Assembly (NCBI RefSeq): GCF_020169415.1
Contig: NZ_JAIULG010000007.1
Location: 51,210-115,209 of the forward strand
Origin: Tsukamurella sp. M9C
Lineage (GTDB): Bacteria; Actinomycetota; Actinomycetes; Mycobacteriales; Mycobacteriaceae
DNA: 64,000 bases
Direction: 5' to 3'
In this document: one piece after another, positions 8,544-18,426 of the stretch
How positions within the stretch are numbered: position 1 is the first letter of the stretch
How the letters are laid out: each line of letters begins with the position of its first letter
The notes under the pieces: model-generated
The model's input: the letters and a program-made list of their open reading frames with translations, nothing else
What the model was told of the DNA's origin: nothing
The model's database searches: none
Made by a program: the position numbers and the translations under genes

Positions 8544-9842
8544 ATGAGCGATTCCAGCGTGAACTCCGCGTCCCTGGCCGAACTCGATCCCGAGGTCGCG
8601 GCCGCCATGAACGGCGAGCTCGCGCGCCAGCGCGACACGCTGGAGATGATCGCCTCGGAGAACTTCGTGCCGCGCGCCGTGCTGCAGGCGCAGGGTTCCG
8701 TGCTCACCAACAAGTACGCCGAGGGCTACCCGGGTCGCCGCTACTACGGCGGCTGCGAGTACGTCGACGTCGTCGAGGACCTCGCGCGCAACCGGGCCAA
8801 GGAGCTGTTCGGCGCCGACTTCGCCAACGTCCAGCCGCACTCCGGCGCGCAGGCCAACGCCGCCGTGCTGCAGGCCCTCATGGAGCCGGGCGAGACCCTG
8901 ATGGGCCTCGACCTCGCGCACGGCGGCCACCTCACGCACGGCATGCGCCTGAACTTCTCCGGCAAGCTCTACGAGAACGTCTTCTACGGCGTCTCCAAGG
9001 AGGACCACCGGGTCGATATGGACGAGGTGCGCAAGATCGCCCTCGACTCCAAGCCCAAGGTGATCGTCGCCGGCTGGTCGGCGTACCCGCGGCAGCTCGA
9101 CTTCGCCGCCTTCCGCTCCATCGCCGACGAGGTGGGCGCCCACCTGTGGGTCGACATGGCGCACTTCGCCGGCCTCGTCGCCGCGGGCCTGCACCCGAGC
9201 CCCGTGCCGCACGCCGACGTCGTCAGCTCCACCGTCCACAAGACCCTCGGCGGCCCCCGCTCCGGCATCATCCTGGCGAAGCAGGAGTGGGCGAAGAAGC
9301 TCAACTCCGCCGTCTTCCCCGGCCAGCAGGGCGGCCCGCTCATGCATGTGATCGCCGCCAAGGCCGTCGCGCTCAAGGTCGCGGGCACGGAGGAGTTCCG
9401 CGAGAAGCAGCAGCGCACGCTCGACGGTGCCAAGCTCCTCGCCGACCGGCTGAACGGCAAGGACGTCGCCGACGCCGGCATCACCGTGCTGACCGGCGGC
9501 ACCGACGTGCACCTGGTGCTCGTCGACCTGCGCAACAGCGACCTCGACGGCCAGCAGGCCGAGGACCTCCTCCACGAGGTCGGCATCACCGTCAACCGCA
9601 ACGCCGTGCCCTTCGACCCGCGCCCGCCGATGGTCACCTCCGGCCTCCGGATCGGCACCGCCGCCCTCGCCAGCCGTGGCTTCGGCGAGAAGGAGTTCAC
9701 CGAGGTCGCCGACATCATCGGCACCGCGCTCGCGCAGGGCAAGGCCGCCGACACCGCCGCGCTGCGCGCCCGCGTCTCCGCGCTGGCGCTCGAGGTCCCG
9801 CTGTACGAGGGCCTCGAGGACTGGGGCCTGCTCTCGCGCTGA
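8544..9842 (+). CDS. glyA: Serine hydroxymethyltransferase
   Basis: A 432-residue PLP enzyme that interconverts serine and glycine and loads one-carbon units on tetrahydrofolate. Conserved blocks: [55 protein letters not shown] and the PLP-lysine segment [12 protein letters not shown] (Lys233). Its -10 box TAGGAT (8532-8537) overlaps the preceding stop codon and lies six bases before ATG, so the message is probably leaderless and glyA has a promoter of its own. Equivalent to M. tuberculosis glyA1 (Rv1093). Confidence 0.97.
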   Translation: MSDSSVNSASLAELDPEVAAAMNGELARQRDTLEMIASENFVPRAVLQAQGSVLTNKYAEGYPGRRYYGGCEYVDVVEDLARNRAKELFGADFANVQPHSGAQANAAVLQALMEPGETLMGLDLAHGGHLTHGMRLNFSGKLYENVFYGVSKEDHRVDMDEVRKIALDSKPKVIVAGWSAYPRQLDFAAFRSIADEVGAHLWVDMAHFAGLVAAGLHPSPVPHADVVSSTVHKTLGGPRSGIILAKQEWAKKLNSAVFPGQQGGPLMHVIAAKAVALKVAGTEEFREKQQRTLDGAKLLADRLNGKDVADAGITVLTGGTDVHLVLVDLRNSDLDGQQAEDLLHEVGITVNRNAVPFDPRPPMVTSGLRIGTAALASRGFGEKEFTEVADIIGTALAQGKAADTAALRARVSALALEVPLYEGLEDWGLLSR

Positions 9843-9870
9843 CCGGCGTCGCCGGGGGAGGAGCCGTCGG

Positions 9871-10308
9871 ATGAAGCGAACGGGAGTGATCGCCGGGATC
9901 GCGACCGTGGTCGCTGTGGCCGCCGTGGCGGTCGTCGTGTTGCTGGTCACCCGGTTCACCTCCGACGAGAACGTCGAGTGCGGCGGTCGCGTCTACAGCG
10001 GGGCGCATCCGGCCGTCGTCTACGGACAGGGCCTCACCAGTCGCGCGACCTCGACGCCCACGACCGGACCCGACGGGGTCCCGGCCACCCGGGCCATCAC
10101 GATGAAGGTCGGCGGGTCGGAGCAACTCCTCGGAAGGGCGAGCGACTACACCGTCGTCGGCCCGCCCGGGGTGGTGCGGCTGACCGACGAGGAGACGGCG
10201 TCCGCCTCGGACGGCTGCCGGGTCACCCAGACCGACCGCTACGTCGAGGTGACCGCGACCGCGCCCGGCGTCGTGGCGGTCGCGGGGGTCGTCGTCACCG
10301 TGGTTTGA
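9871..10308 (+). CDS. Hypothetical membrane-anchored secreted protein
   Basis: A 145-residue protein with one N-terminal transmembrane segment (about residues 6-27, rich in Ala and Val) and a short extracytoplasmic domain holding two Cys (CGG near 37 and GCRVT near 117) that could form a disulfide. I do not recognise a domain. It lies 28 bases after glyA, preceded by GGGGGAGGAG about 10 bases before the ATG, and may be cotranscribed with glyA. Confidence 0.65.
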   Translation: MKRTGVIAGIATVVAVAAVAVVVLLVTRFTSDENVECGGRVYSGAHPAVVYGQGLTSRATSTPTTGPDGVPATRAITMKVGGSEQLLGRASDYTVVGPPGVVRLTDEETASASDGCRVTQTDRYVEVTATAPGVVAVAGVVVTVV

Positions 10309-10340
10309 AGGCCGGGTGGGCGCTGCCTTACAGTGTCCGG

Positions 10341-11171
10341 GTGACTTCCAGCACTTCAGAGGACGACCTGACGCTCGCCATCGACAAGGCGCTGCCGGAC
10401 ATCCGCGCGGCCTACGTCGAGGCCGGCGACGCCTGGCAGCCGCACGACTACATCCCGTGGGACGACGGCCGCAACTACGCCTTCCTCGGTGGCGAGGACT
10501 TCGTCCCCACCGACGTCAAGGTCGACGCGGTGGTCAGCAACGGCCTCATCCTGGGCCTGCTGACCAAGGACCACCTGCCGTCCTTCCACCGCCTGCTGGC
10601 GCAGCACCACCTCATCGAGTCGGACTGGGGCAAGTTCGTCGGCCACTGGACCGCCGAGGAGAACCGCCACGGCATTGCGCTGCGCGACCACGTCGTGGTC
10701 AGCCGCACCTGCGACGTCGAGCAGCTGGAGATGTGGCGCCTCGAGGCCGTGACCCGCGGCTACCGGCAGTACGAGGGCACCCGCGACGAGATCCACATCG
10801 CCGAGCAGATCGCCATGGTGATCGTGCACGAGGCGCTCTCCGCCGACTACTTCGACCGCCTCGCCGATTACGCCGAGAACGCCGAGGGCACGCCGCCCGG
10901 CCTGGCCACCACCCTGCGCAAGGTCGCGAACGACGACCGCGTGCAGCAGCAGTATTGGACTGAGCTGCTCACCGTCGCGCTCGACGTCAACGAGGGCCAC
11001 GTCAAGGACGCCCTGCTGAGCCAGGCGCGCGTCGCGTCGCCGATCGGCGCCGAGACCGCGGACGGCTTGGACGAGGCCCGCCGCATCGTCACCGAGGCCG
11101 GCATCAGCTCGCCCGAGCGTGATCGCGAGATCCTCAACGGGCTCCTCGCGACCTGGGGTCTCGCCCTGTAA
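10341..11171 (+). CDS. desA2: Acyl-[ACP] desaturase DesA2-like
   Basis: A 276-residue member of the ferritin-like acyl-ACP desaturase family. The first diiron cluster is visible as EENRHG (residues about 109-114). The second expected D/ExxH-type cluster appears as NDDRVQQQYW, without its His, an oddity also known for M. tuberculosis DesA2, whose desaturase activity is uncertain. Genomic position (glyA - desA2 - phoH2) is identical to Rv1093-Rv1095. GTG 10341 is preceded by a TACAGT box with a six-base gap, so it is probably leaderless. Likely role: unsaturated precursors for mycolic acids. Confidence 0.85.
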   Translation: MTSSTSEDDLTLAIDKALPDIRAAYVEAGDAWQPHDYIPWDDGRNYAFLGGEDFVPTDVKVDAVVSNGLILGLLTKDHLPSFHRLLAQHHLIESDWGKFVGHWTAEENRHGIALRDHVVVSRTCDVEQLEMWRLEAVTRGYRQYEGTRDEIHIAEQIAMVIVHEALSADYFDRLADYAENAEGTPPGLATTLRKVANDDRVQQQYWTELLTVALDVNEGHVKDALLSQARVASPIGAETADGLDEARRIVTEAGISSPERDREILNGLLATWGLAL

Positions 11172-11203
11172 CAACGGTCCCCGGCCCGTAACGAAGTGTT
11201 CAC

Positions 11204-11241
11204 GAACGCGCCGCGCAGCCTCCGGGCCGCGCGGCGCGTTC
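11204..11241 (+). terminator. Strong hairpin after desA2
   Basis: A perfect 13-bp stem (arms GAACGCGCCGCGC and its complement) with a 12-base loop, 32 bases after the desA2 stop. It separates desA2 from the phoH2 leader. Confidence 0.7.
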
Positions 11242-11246
11242 GGCGT

Positions 11247-11390
11247 TAGTTTGGCGGTGACGGATTGCGGGGAAGCAGTTCGTCCCGGGAGGTTCCAACC
11301 GTGACTCGACTCATCGTCGCGAGAGGGCCGGCCCCGGTCCTCGTCGTCGGGGCGTAAACCGCGCACCGAGGGCGTTTGGACCGGCCGGCC
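11247..11390 (+). ncRNA. Candidate structured leader of phoH2
   Basis: After the desA2 terminator there is a TAGTTT box (11247-11252) and about 180 bases of untranslated or minimally translated leader before phoH2. It folds into a long hairpin: GGCCGG..GGTCC (11326-11340) pairs with GGACCGGCCGGCC (11378-11390), enclosing a smaller CCTCG/CGAGG stem. Two very short reading frames overlap within it. It matches no riboswitch class I can recall. Treat it as a candidate only. Confidence 0.35.
11301..11357 (+). CDS. Possible 18-residue leader peptide upstream of phoH2
   Basis: GTG 11301 is preceded by a good ribosome-binding site (GGGAGG, eight-base gap) and opens an 18-codon frame rich in Val, Ala and Pro that ends in TAA. 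A second mini-frame of 15 codons, GTG 11257 to TGA 11304, overlaps its start as GTGA. Translating the 18-codon frame would melt the left arm of the hairpin at 11326-11390, the geometry of a translational attenuator. No homology is claimed. Confidence 0.3.
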   Translation: MTRLIVARGPAPVLVVGA

Positions 11391-11436
11391 GCAGCTACAC
11401 GCTTGCGTGGGCGCCGCGCAGGCTAGGAGCGTCACC

Positions 11437-12744
11437 GTGTCTTTCCGTGAGACCCCCCGCACGTACGTGCTCGACACCTCCGTCCTGCTGTCCGATCCCT
11501 GGGCCATCACCCGCTTCGCCGAGCACGACGTCGTGCTCCCGCTCGTGGTGATCAGCGAACTCGAGGGCAAGCGTCACCACGCCGAACTCGGCTGGTTCGC
11601 CCGCGAGTCCCTGCGCATGCTCGACGACCTGCGGCTCGAGCACGGCCGACTCGACCAGCCGATCCCCACTCCGGGCGGCGGCACGGTCCAGGTCGAGCTC
11701 AACCACATCGATCCGACGGTGCTGCCGGTCGGTTTCCGCACGGAGACCAACGACGCCCGCATCCTCGCCTGCGCGCTGAACCTGCGCGCCGAGGGCCGCG
11801 ACGTGGTGCTGGTCTCGAAGGACATCCCGCTGCGGGTCAAGGCCGGCGCGGTGGGGCTGGATGCCGACGAGTACCGGGCGCAGGACGTGGTGACCTCCGG
11901 CTGGACCGGCATGGAGGAGCTCGAGGTCTCGCGCGAGGTGATCGACGCGCTGTTCGCGGGCGGGGTCGTCGATCACGACGCCGCGCGGGAGCTGCCGTGC
12001 AACACGGGCGTGCGGCTGCTGGGCGGCACGTCCAGCGCGCTCGGCCGCGTGACCGCGGAGAAGCAGCTGCAGCTGGTGCGCGGCGATCGGGAGGCCTTCG
12101 GGCTGCACGGGCGCAGCGCGGAACAGCGCGTCGCGCTGGACCTGCTGCTCGACGAGTCGGTGGGGATCGTCTCCCTCGGCGGCAAGGCCGGCACCGGCAA
12201 GTCCGCGCTGGCGCTCTGCGCGGGGCTCGAGGCCGTGCTGGAGAAGCGCACGCAGCGCAAGGTCGTCGTCTTCCGCCCGCTGTACGCGGTCGGCGGCCAG
12301 GACCTCGGCTACCTGCCCGGCTCCGAGAACGAGAAGATGGGGCCGTGGGCGCAGGCCGTCTACGACACCCTCGACGGGCTCGCCTCGCCCGAGGTGATGG
12401 ACGAGGTGATGTCGCGCGGGATGCTGGAGGTGCTGCCGCTCACGCACATCCGCGGCCGCTCGCTGCACGACTCCTTCGTGATCGTCGACGAGGCGCAGTC
12501 GCTGGAGCGCAACGTGCTGCTCACCGTGCTTTCGCGCCTCGGCTCGGGTTCGCGGGTGGTGCTCACGCACGACGTCGCCCAGCGCGACAACCTGCGCGTC
12601 GGCCGGCACGACGGCGTCGCCGCGGTGATCGAGAAGCTCAAGGGCCACCCGCTGTTCGCGCACGTCACGCTCACCCGCTCCGAGCGCTCGCCGATCGCGG
12701 CCCTGGTCACCGAGATGCTGGAGGAGTTCGCCCCCGGCGCGTAG
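11437..12744 (+). CDS. phoH2: PhoH2: PIN-domain RNase fused to PhoH ATPase/helicase
   Basis: A 435-residue fusion. The N-terminal PIN domain starts [14 protein letters not shown] with the first metal-binding Asp near residue 13, followed by [18 protein letters not shown]. The C-terminal PhoH domain has Walker A GKAGTGKS (about 249-256) and Walker B FVIVDEAQ. In mycobacteria PhoH2 unwinds and cuts RNA and behaves as a toxin paired with a small upstream antitoxin-like gene; no clear antitoxin frame is present here. GTG 11437 is chosen because AGGAG lies seven bases upstream; GTG 11407 is an alternative adding ten residues. Confidence 0.92.
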   Translation: MSFRETPRTYVLDTSVLLSDPWAITRFAEHDVVLPLVVISELEGKRHHAELGWFARESLRMLDDLRLEHGRLDQPIPTPGGGTVQVELNHIDPTVLPVGFRTETNDARILACALNLRAEGRDVVLVSKDIPLRVKAGAVGLDADEYRAQDVVTSGWTGMEELEVSREVIDALFAGGVVDHDAARELPCNTGVRLLGGTSSALGRVTAEKQLQLVRGDREAFGLHGRSAEQRVALDLLLDESVGIVSLGGKAGTGKSALALCAGLEAVLEKRTQRKVVVFRPLYAVGGQDLGYLPGSENEKMGPWAQAVYDTLDGLASPEVMDEVMSRGMLEVLPLTHIRGRSLHDSFVIVDEAQSLERNVLLTVLSRLGSGSRVVLTHDVAQRDNLRVGRHDGVAAVIEKLKGHPLFAHVTLTRSERSPIAALVTEMLEEFAPGA

Positions 12745-12746
12745 CC

Positions 12747-12823
12747 CGTTCCGAAACCGGCCTCCTGCGCGACCACGATGGAAATACGTCGCCGTGCGGC
12801 CCCAGGAGCCCGGTTTCGGAACG
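12747..12823. repeat. Long inverted repeat (21-base arms)
   Basis: Arms 12747-12767 (beginning CGTTCCGAAACCGG) and 12803-12823 are reverse complements with one mismatch, around a 35-base loop. It begins right after the phoH2 stop and ends just before the PadR operator, so it may end phoH2 transcription. It is longer than needed for a terminator and resembles the elements at 20037 and 44941 in architecture. Confidence 0.6.
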
Positions 12824-12835
12824 TGCCCCGTTGCT

Positions 12836-12881
12836 ATACCTAGAACCGCAAGGTATATCTGTACCTAGTGGTTCTAGGTAT
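12836..12881. promoter_or_regulatory. PadR operator: nested AGGTA/TACCT palindromes
   Basis: A perfect 12-base inverted repeat (ATACCTAGAACC at 12836-12847, complement at 12870-12881) encloses a second inverted repeat AGGTA-N6-TACCT (12854-12869). Four half-sites, A+T-rich against the surroundings, lie 9-55 bases before the padR ATG. This fits autoregulation by a dimeric winged-helix PadR binding side by side. Confidence 0.7.
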
Positions 12882-12890
12882 GGAGGGTCG

Positions 12891-13241
12891 ATGCACATCG
12901 ATAAGGATCTGGTCGCCGCGTCGGCGACCCCGCTGGTGCTGAGCATCCTCAGCAGCGGCGACAGCTACGGCTACGCGATCCTCACCCGCATCCGGGAGCT
13001 CTCCGGCGGGCGGCTGGAGTGGTCCGACGGCATGCTCTACCCGCTGCTGCACCGGCTGGAGCGGCTCGGGCACGTCGAATCGCGCTGGGGCGTCGCCGAC
13101 ACCGGCCGCAAGCGCAAGCACTACGCCATCACGCCCGCCGGGCGGGAGGCGCTCGCGGACCGTCGGGACCAGTGGCGGGTCGTCAGCGCCGCCCTCGACG
13201 GCCTCTGGTCCGACGGTGCGCCGCAGCCGGGGCTCGCATGA
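12891..13241 (+). CDS. PadR-family transcriptional regulator
   Basis: A 116-residue winged-helix protein with the PadR signature: LVLSILSSGDSYGYAILTRIRELSGG, then WSDGMLYPLLHRLERLGHVESRW and GRKRKHYAITPAGREAL. PadR proteins repress transporters and membrane proteins and are released by phenolic or drug ligands. It is preceded by GGAGG and by a nested palindromic operator. Its stop overlaps the start of the next gene (ATGA), so it is cotranslated with a membrane protein, the standard padR/permease arrangement. Confidence 0.92.
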   Translation: MHIDKDLVAASATPLVLSILSSGDSYGYAILTRIRELSGGRLEWSDGMLYPLLHRLERLGHVESRWGVADTGRKRKHYAITPAGREALADRRDQWRVVSAALDGLWSDGAPQPGLA

Positions 13242-14566
13242 CCGGCCCGGTCGACGCGCAGATCCGGCAGTGGCGCGGCTACCTGGAGGGCCGGCGCCGG
13301 ATGCGGGCCGACGAGGTCGACGAGCTCGAGTCCCATCTGCGGGATCAGATCTCCGACCTCGAGGCCCTCGGCCTCGACGGCGACGAGTCCTTCCTCGTCG
13401 CGGTCAAGCGAATGGGTGCCGCCGACGCGGTGGCGCACGAGTTCGCCCGCGAGCACTCCGAGCGGCTGTGGAAGCAACTGGTGCTGGGCAGCGCCGAGGA
13501 CGAATCCGCACGGCGCGGCGAGCTGCCGGTGGTGCTCGCACTCGGCGGCGCGGCGGGATTGTCGCTGCTCGCGGTGCTGCACCTGCTCGGTGAGTCCGCG
13601 CCGCGCTTCGTCGGGTTCGCGGTGGCGCCCTTCCTCGTCGGGTACTTCGCCTGGAAGCGCGCGATGCCCCGGCGGGCCGTGGCGGTGGTGCTCGGCGGCT
13701 TCGCGGTGATGGCGGGTCTCCTCGCCGCGTACCCGTTCGAGTCCGGCGGCTCCACAGAGGTCCTGGCCGTCGTCGCCGCGCCGGTGGTGCTGTGGTTCGG
13801 CGTGGGCGTCGCCTACACCGGCGGCGCGTGGCGTTCGGCGCCCCGGCGGATGGACTTCGTGCGGTTCACCGGCGAGTTCGTCATCTACTTCCTGCTCATC
13901 GCCCTCGGCGGCGGCGCGATCACGGGCCTGACGATCGCGGCGCTGGGCGCCGTCGGGCTGGACGCGGAGTCGCCGGTCACCGAGTGGGCGCTGCCGCTGT
14001 GCGTCGGCGGCGCGGTGCTGGTGGCCGCGTGGCTGGTCCAGGCGAAGCAGGAGGTGATCGAGAACATCGCGCCCGTGCTCACGCGGATCTTCACCCCGAT
14101 CACGCTGGTCATGCTCGTGGTGGTGCTCGGCGCCTTCGCGTCGCGCCCGGGCCTGATCGGCGCCGACCGCGACCTGCTGGTGCTGATGACGGTGGTCCTC
14201 GTGCTCGTCGTCGGGCTGCTGCTGTACGCGGTCTCCGCCCGTGACCCGCGGCGCCGGCCGGACGTCTTCGACCGGCTGCAGGTGGCGCTGGTCGTCGCGG
14301 CGATCGCCGTCGACCTCGTGGTGCTCGTCGCGATGGTCACCCGCACCGCCGAGTTCGGCACGTCGCCGAACAAGGCCGCGGTCCTGGGCTTGAACCTGGT
14401 GCTGCTGGTGATCCTCGCGGGCGCGGCCCGGATGGGGCTCGGATTCGTCCGGGGGAGCAGGGACTTCGCCGCGATCGAGCGCTGGCAGACGAGCACGCTG
14501 CCCGCGTACGCGGCGTGGGCGGCGGTCGTCGCCCTCGCCTTCCCGCCGCTCTTCGGATTCAGCTGA
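13238..14566 (+). CDS. Membrane protein with N-terminal permease-prefix (HAAS-like) domain
   Basis: A 442-residue protein. Residues 1-75 form a charged helical domain (WRGYLEGRRRMRADEVDELESHLRDQ) typical of the prefix domains placed ahead of membrane proteins in padR operons. About ten hydrophobic segments follow from residue 95. I find no transporter signature, so its job is unknown; partner regulation by the overlapping padR is the main clue. The 3' end overlaps the convergent araC gene by eight bases. Confidence 0.75.
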   Translation: MTGPVDAQIRQWRGYLEGRRRMRADEVDELESHLRDQISDLEALGLDGDESFLVAVKRMGAADAVAHEFAREHSERLWKQLVLGSAEDESARRGELPVVLALGGAAGLSLLAVLHLLGESAPRFVGFAVAPFLVGYFAWKRAMPRRAVAVVLGGFAVMAGLLAAYPFESGGSTEVLAVVAAPVVLWFGVGVAYTGGAWRSAPRRMDFVRFTGEFVIYFLLIALGGGAITGLTIAALGAVGLDAESPVTEWALPLCVGGAVLVAAWLVQAKQEVIENIAPVLTRIFTPITLVMLVVVLGAFASRPGLIGADRDLLVLMTVVLVLVVGLLLYAVSARDPRRRPDVFDRLQVALVVAAIAVDLVVLVAMVTRTAEFGTSPNKAAVLGLNLVLLVILAGAARMGLGFVRGSRDFAAIERWQTSTLPAYAAWAAVVALAFPPLFGFS

Positions 14567-15488
14567 CGGCGGCCTCGCGGGCGCGGAACTGCGACGGGCT
14601 CAGGCCGTGGTGGCGCTTGAACGCGGCGCTCAGCGCGAAGGCGGAGCCGTAGCCCACGCGCCGGGCGATCGCCTCGAGCCCGTCGTCCGACGAGGTCAGC
14701 GCGTCGGCCGCGAGGGTGAGCCGCCACAGCGTGAGGTAGCGGCCGGGCGGCTCGCCGACCCCGGCGCGGAACCGCGCCGCCAGGCCGGCCCGGGAGACGT
14801 GCAGCGCGCCGGCCAGGGAGGCCACCGTCCACGGCTCGTCCGGCGACTCGTGGATGAGGTCCAGCGCGCCCGCGACCACGTCGTCGACGGTGCCCGACAG
14901 CCACCCCGTCGGGGCGGTGCGGGCGGCGGAGCGGATCGCGGCGCAGACGACGACGTCGAGGAGCCGGTCGATGACGAAGCTGTGGCCGGGGCGCGGATCC
15001 GCGAGCTCGCGGCGCATCAGCCCGATCAGCGCTTCGTCGACCTCGCCGGGCGGCAGCACCGTGAACTCGGGGAGCTGCGCGACGAGGTGCCGGCCCACCT
15101 GGGAGGCCGAGGCGTAGGTACCGACCAACAGCTGATCCGGGCCCTCGTCGTGGTTGCCCCACGTCAGCAGGCCGCGGTGCGTGGTCGAGCGCATCGACTC
15201 GGTGAGCGGCACGCACGCGCCGCCCTCCTCGATCCGGACGGTCGGCGGGCGATCCGGCTCGTCGGCGACGACGTAGTGCGGCCCGTGCGCGACCAGCGCG
15301 ACGGCGCCCGCCTCGAGCCGGATCCGGGTGTCCGCTCCGGCGATCCAGGCGGCGCCGCGGTCGACCGCGATCACGCTCAGCGGCGCACCGTCGTCGATGT
15401 CCACCGACCACGGCGGAACCATCGAGATGCGCAGCGAGAACAGGCCCTGGGCGCGGAGCCCGGACACCATCCGGAACAGCGGGTCCAC
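14559..15488 (-). CDS. AraC-family transcriptional regulator with cupin sensor
   Basis: A 309-residue regulator. The N-terminal half is an AraC-binding cupin (cupin_6 type: FSLRISMVPPWSVDIDDGAP, AHGPHYV), the C-terminal half two helix-turn-helix motifs (WTVASLAGALHVSRAGLAARF and ALEAIARRVGYGS-type, ending FKRHHGLSPSQFR). It is divergent from a DUF1772 gene that it probably controls. GTG 15488 follows a TAACCT box by six bases, so the message is likely leaderless. Confidence 0.9.
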   Translation of the reverse strand: MDPLFRMVSGLRAQGLFSLRISMVPPWSVDIDDGAPLSVIAVDRGAAWIAGADTRIRLEAGAVALVAHGPHYVVADEPDRPPTVRIEEGGACVPLTESMRSTTHRGLLTWGNHDEGPDQLLVGTYASASQVGRHLVAQLPEFTVLPPGEVDEALIGLMRRELADPRPGHSFVIDRLLDVVVCAAIRSAARTAPTGWLSGTVDDVVAGALDLIHESPDEPWTVASLAGALHVSRAGLAARFRAGVGEPPGRYLTLWRLTLAADALTSSDDGLEAIARRVGYGSAFALSAAFKRHHGLSPSQFRAREAAVS

Positions 15489-15531
15489 CCCGTCAGGTTA
15501 GACGAATGCGTATGCGATCCGGGGTCTGAAC

Positions 15532-15571
15532 CATGGATCGCGCCACGCTCGGGCGCGATCCTTGATCCATG
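15532..15571. promoter_or_regulatory. Inverted repeats over the DUF1772 start
   Basis: GGATCGCGCC (15535-15544) is perfectly complementary to 15552-15561, and CATGGATC (15532-15539) to GATCCATG (15564-15571), which includes the DUF1772 ATG. The elements compete for the same left arm. They could be AraC half-sites or an RNA hairpin hiding the start codon. Confidence 0.5.
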
Positions 15572-16012
15572 ACACTCAAACTCCTCCTCGGATCGGCCGC
15601 CCTGCTCAGCGCGGTGCTGGCCGGCTTCTACTTCGCGTACGCCACGGTGATCACGGCCGAGCGGGGCGCCCCCGACGGTGCCGACGCAATGCGCCGGATG
15701 AACGTCGCGGTCGAGCGGCCGCCCTTCCTCGCGCTCTTCATGCTGGGCGCGCTGCTGCCGGTCGTCGCCGCCGTCTGGCTGGTGATCGCGGAGGGCTTCG
15801 ACGCCCGGACCCTCGCCGCCGGGCTGGGGGCGCTCTGTGCGGTCGCGGCCTTCGTGTTCACCATCGCGGTGAACGTCCCCTTGAACCAGCGGCTGATGGC
15901 GGGCACCGTCGAATGGGCCGAGTTCGCGCGCACCTGGGGAACGTGGAACCTGGCGCGGCTGTGGCTCAGCGTCGTGGCCGCCGTGGGCCTCGCGGTCCCG
16001 GCCCTGCGGTGA
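15569..16012 (+). CDS. DUF1772 (anthrone-oxygenase-like) membrane protein
   Basis: A 147-residue protein with four hydrophobic segments and the family pattern [32 protein letters not shown] and [13 protein letters not shown]1772 proteins are related to anthrone oxygenases; in actinobacteria they usually sit beside a regulator and their substrate is unknown. The pairing with a divergent AraC regulator across an 80-base gap supports induction by a small molecule. Confidence 0.82.
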   Translation: MTLKLLLGSAALLSAVLAGFYFAYATVITAERGAPDGADAMRRMNVAVERPPFLALFMLGALLPVVAAVWLVIAEGFDARTLAAGLGALCAVAAFVFTIAVNVPLNQRLMAGTVEWAEFARTWGTWNLARLWLSVVAAVGLAVPALR

Positions 16013-16091
16013 CGGCACCGTCGGGCCCGGGTCGCCGCAGGTAGGGCAACCTAACCCGGACCGGCGATCCGCCGGGGAATACTCTCGATAC

Positions 16092-17786
<1,695 letters not shown>

Positions 17787-17793
17787 GCCGTCC

Positions 17794-17824
17794 GGCGCAC
17801 CGCCGTCGGGTTCGACGGTGCGCC
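17794..17824. terminator. Bidirectional hairpin between convergent fumarase and methyltransferase genes
   Basis: GGCGCACC (17794-17801) pairs with GGTGCGCC (17817-17824), extended by GTCG/CGAC after a three-base bulge. The right arm contains one copy of the window-wide CGACGGTGC word, so the terminator is built from it. Confidence 0.65.
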
Positions 17825-17834
17825 GCTCGTTCCG

Positions 17835-18416
17835 TCAGGCCGGGCGGAGGATCGTCACGGCGAAATCGGCGCCGTCGTGCCAGGGCTTGACGTCCCAGGT
17901 GGACAGGCGCAGGTCGGTCCGCAGGCCGGCTTCGGCGGCGTGGGCGTCCAGCTGCTCGGGACTCAGGCCGCGGTCGGTGTGGAAGCCGACGACCGCGAAA
18001 CCCTCTGGCGTCAAATGCTTCCGGAAGTTCGCGAGCACCGTCGTCTCCGTGCCCTCCGCGACGAAGACCAACACGTTCCCCGCACAGACGATGGCGTCGA
18101 AGGTGCCGTCGAGGTCCAGTTCCGCGAGGTCCTGCACGAGCCACCGCGGGCCCGGATGATCCTCCTGCGCCGCGGCGATGAGCTTCGGGTCCACGTCCAC
18201 TCCGGTCACGTCGTGGCCCACCGAGTGCAGGTAGCCGCCGATCCGGCCCGGCCCGCACCCGGCGTCCAGGATCCGCGAACCGCGGCCCACCATCGCGTTG
18301 ACGAGCCGACCCTCACCCGCGAGGTCCGCGCCCTCGCGCGCCATCGTCCGGAAGCGCTCGATGTACCACTCGCTGTGGCCTTCTTTGGTGTCCGTGAACC
18401 AGCGCGGCGTGCTCAT
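17835..18416 (-). CDS. Class I SAM-dependent methyltransferase
   Basis: A 193-residue methyltransferase. Motif I is RILDAGCGPGRIGGYL, followed by VTGVDVDPKLIAAAQ (acidic loop) and FDAIVCAGNVLVFV (motif IV). The N-terminal WFTDTKEGHSEWYIERFRTMA is typical of small actinobacterial methyltransferases of unknown substrate. ATG 18416 is favoured by a TAACTT box seven bases upstream; that box contains the TAA stop codon of the kinase gene, so promoter and stop codon share bases. Confidence 0.85.
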   Translation of the reverse strand: MSTPRWFTDTKEGHSEWYIERFRTMAREGADLAGEGRLVNAMVGRGSRILDAGCGPGRIGGYLHSVGHDVTGVDVDPKLIAAAQEDHPGPRWLVQDLAELDLDGTFDAIVCAGNVLVFVAEGTETTVLANFRKHLTPEGFAVVGFHTDRGLSPEQLDAHAAEAGLRTDLRLSTWDVKPWHDGADFAVTILRPA

Positions 18417-18426
18417 ACCGTCCAAG

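Noticed and set aside
7296..9959. An 887-codon minus-strand frame opposite the DUF885 and glyA genes
   Set aside because: Both plus-strand genes are unmistakable; the frame is low-complexity shadow.
11247..11436. phoH2 leader as a c-di-AMP (ydaO) or 6C-type RNA
   Set aside because: The conserved cores I know for those classes are not present; kept only as an unnamed candidate.
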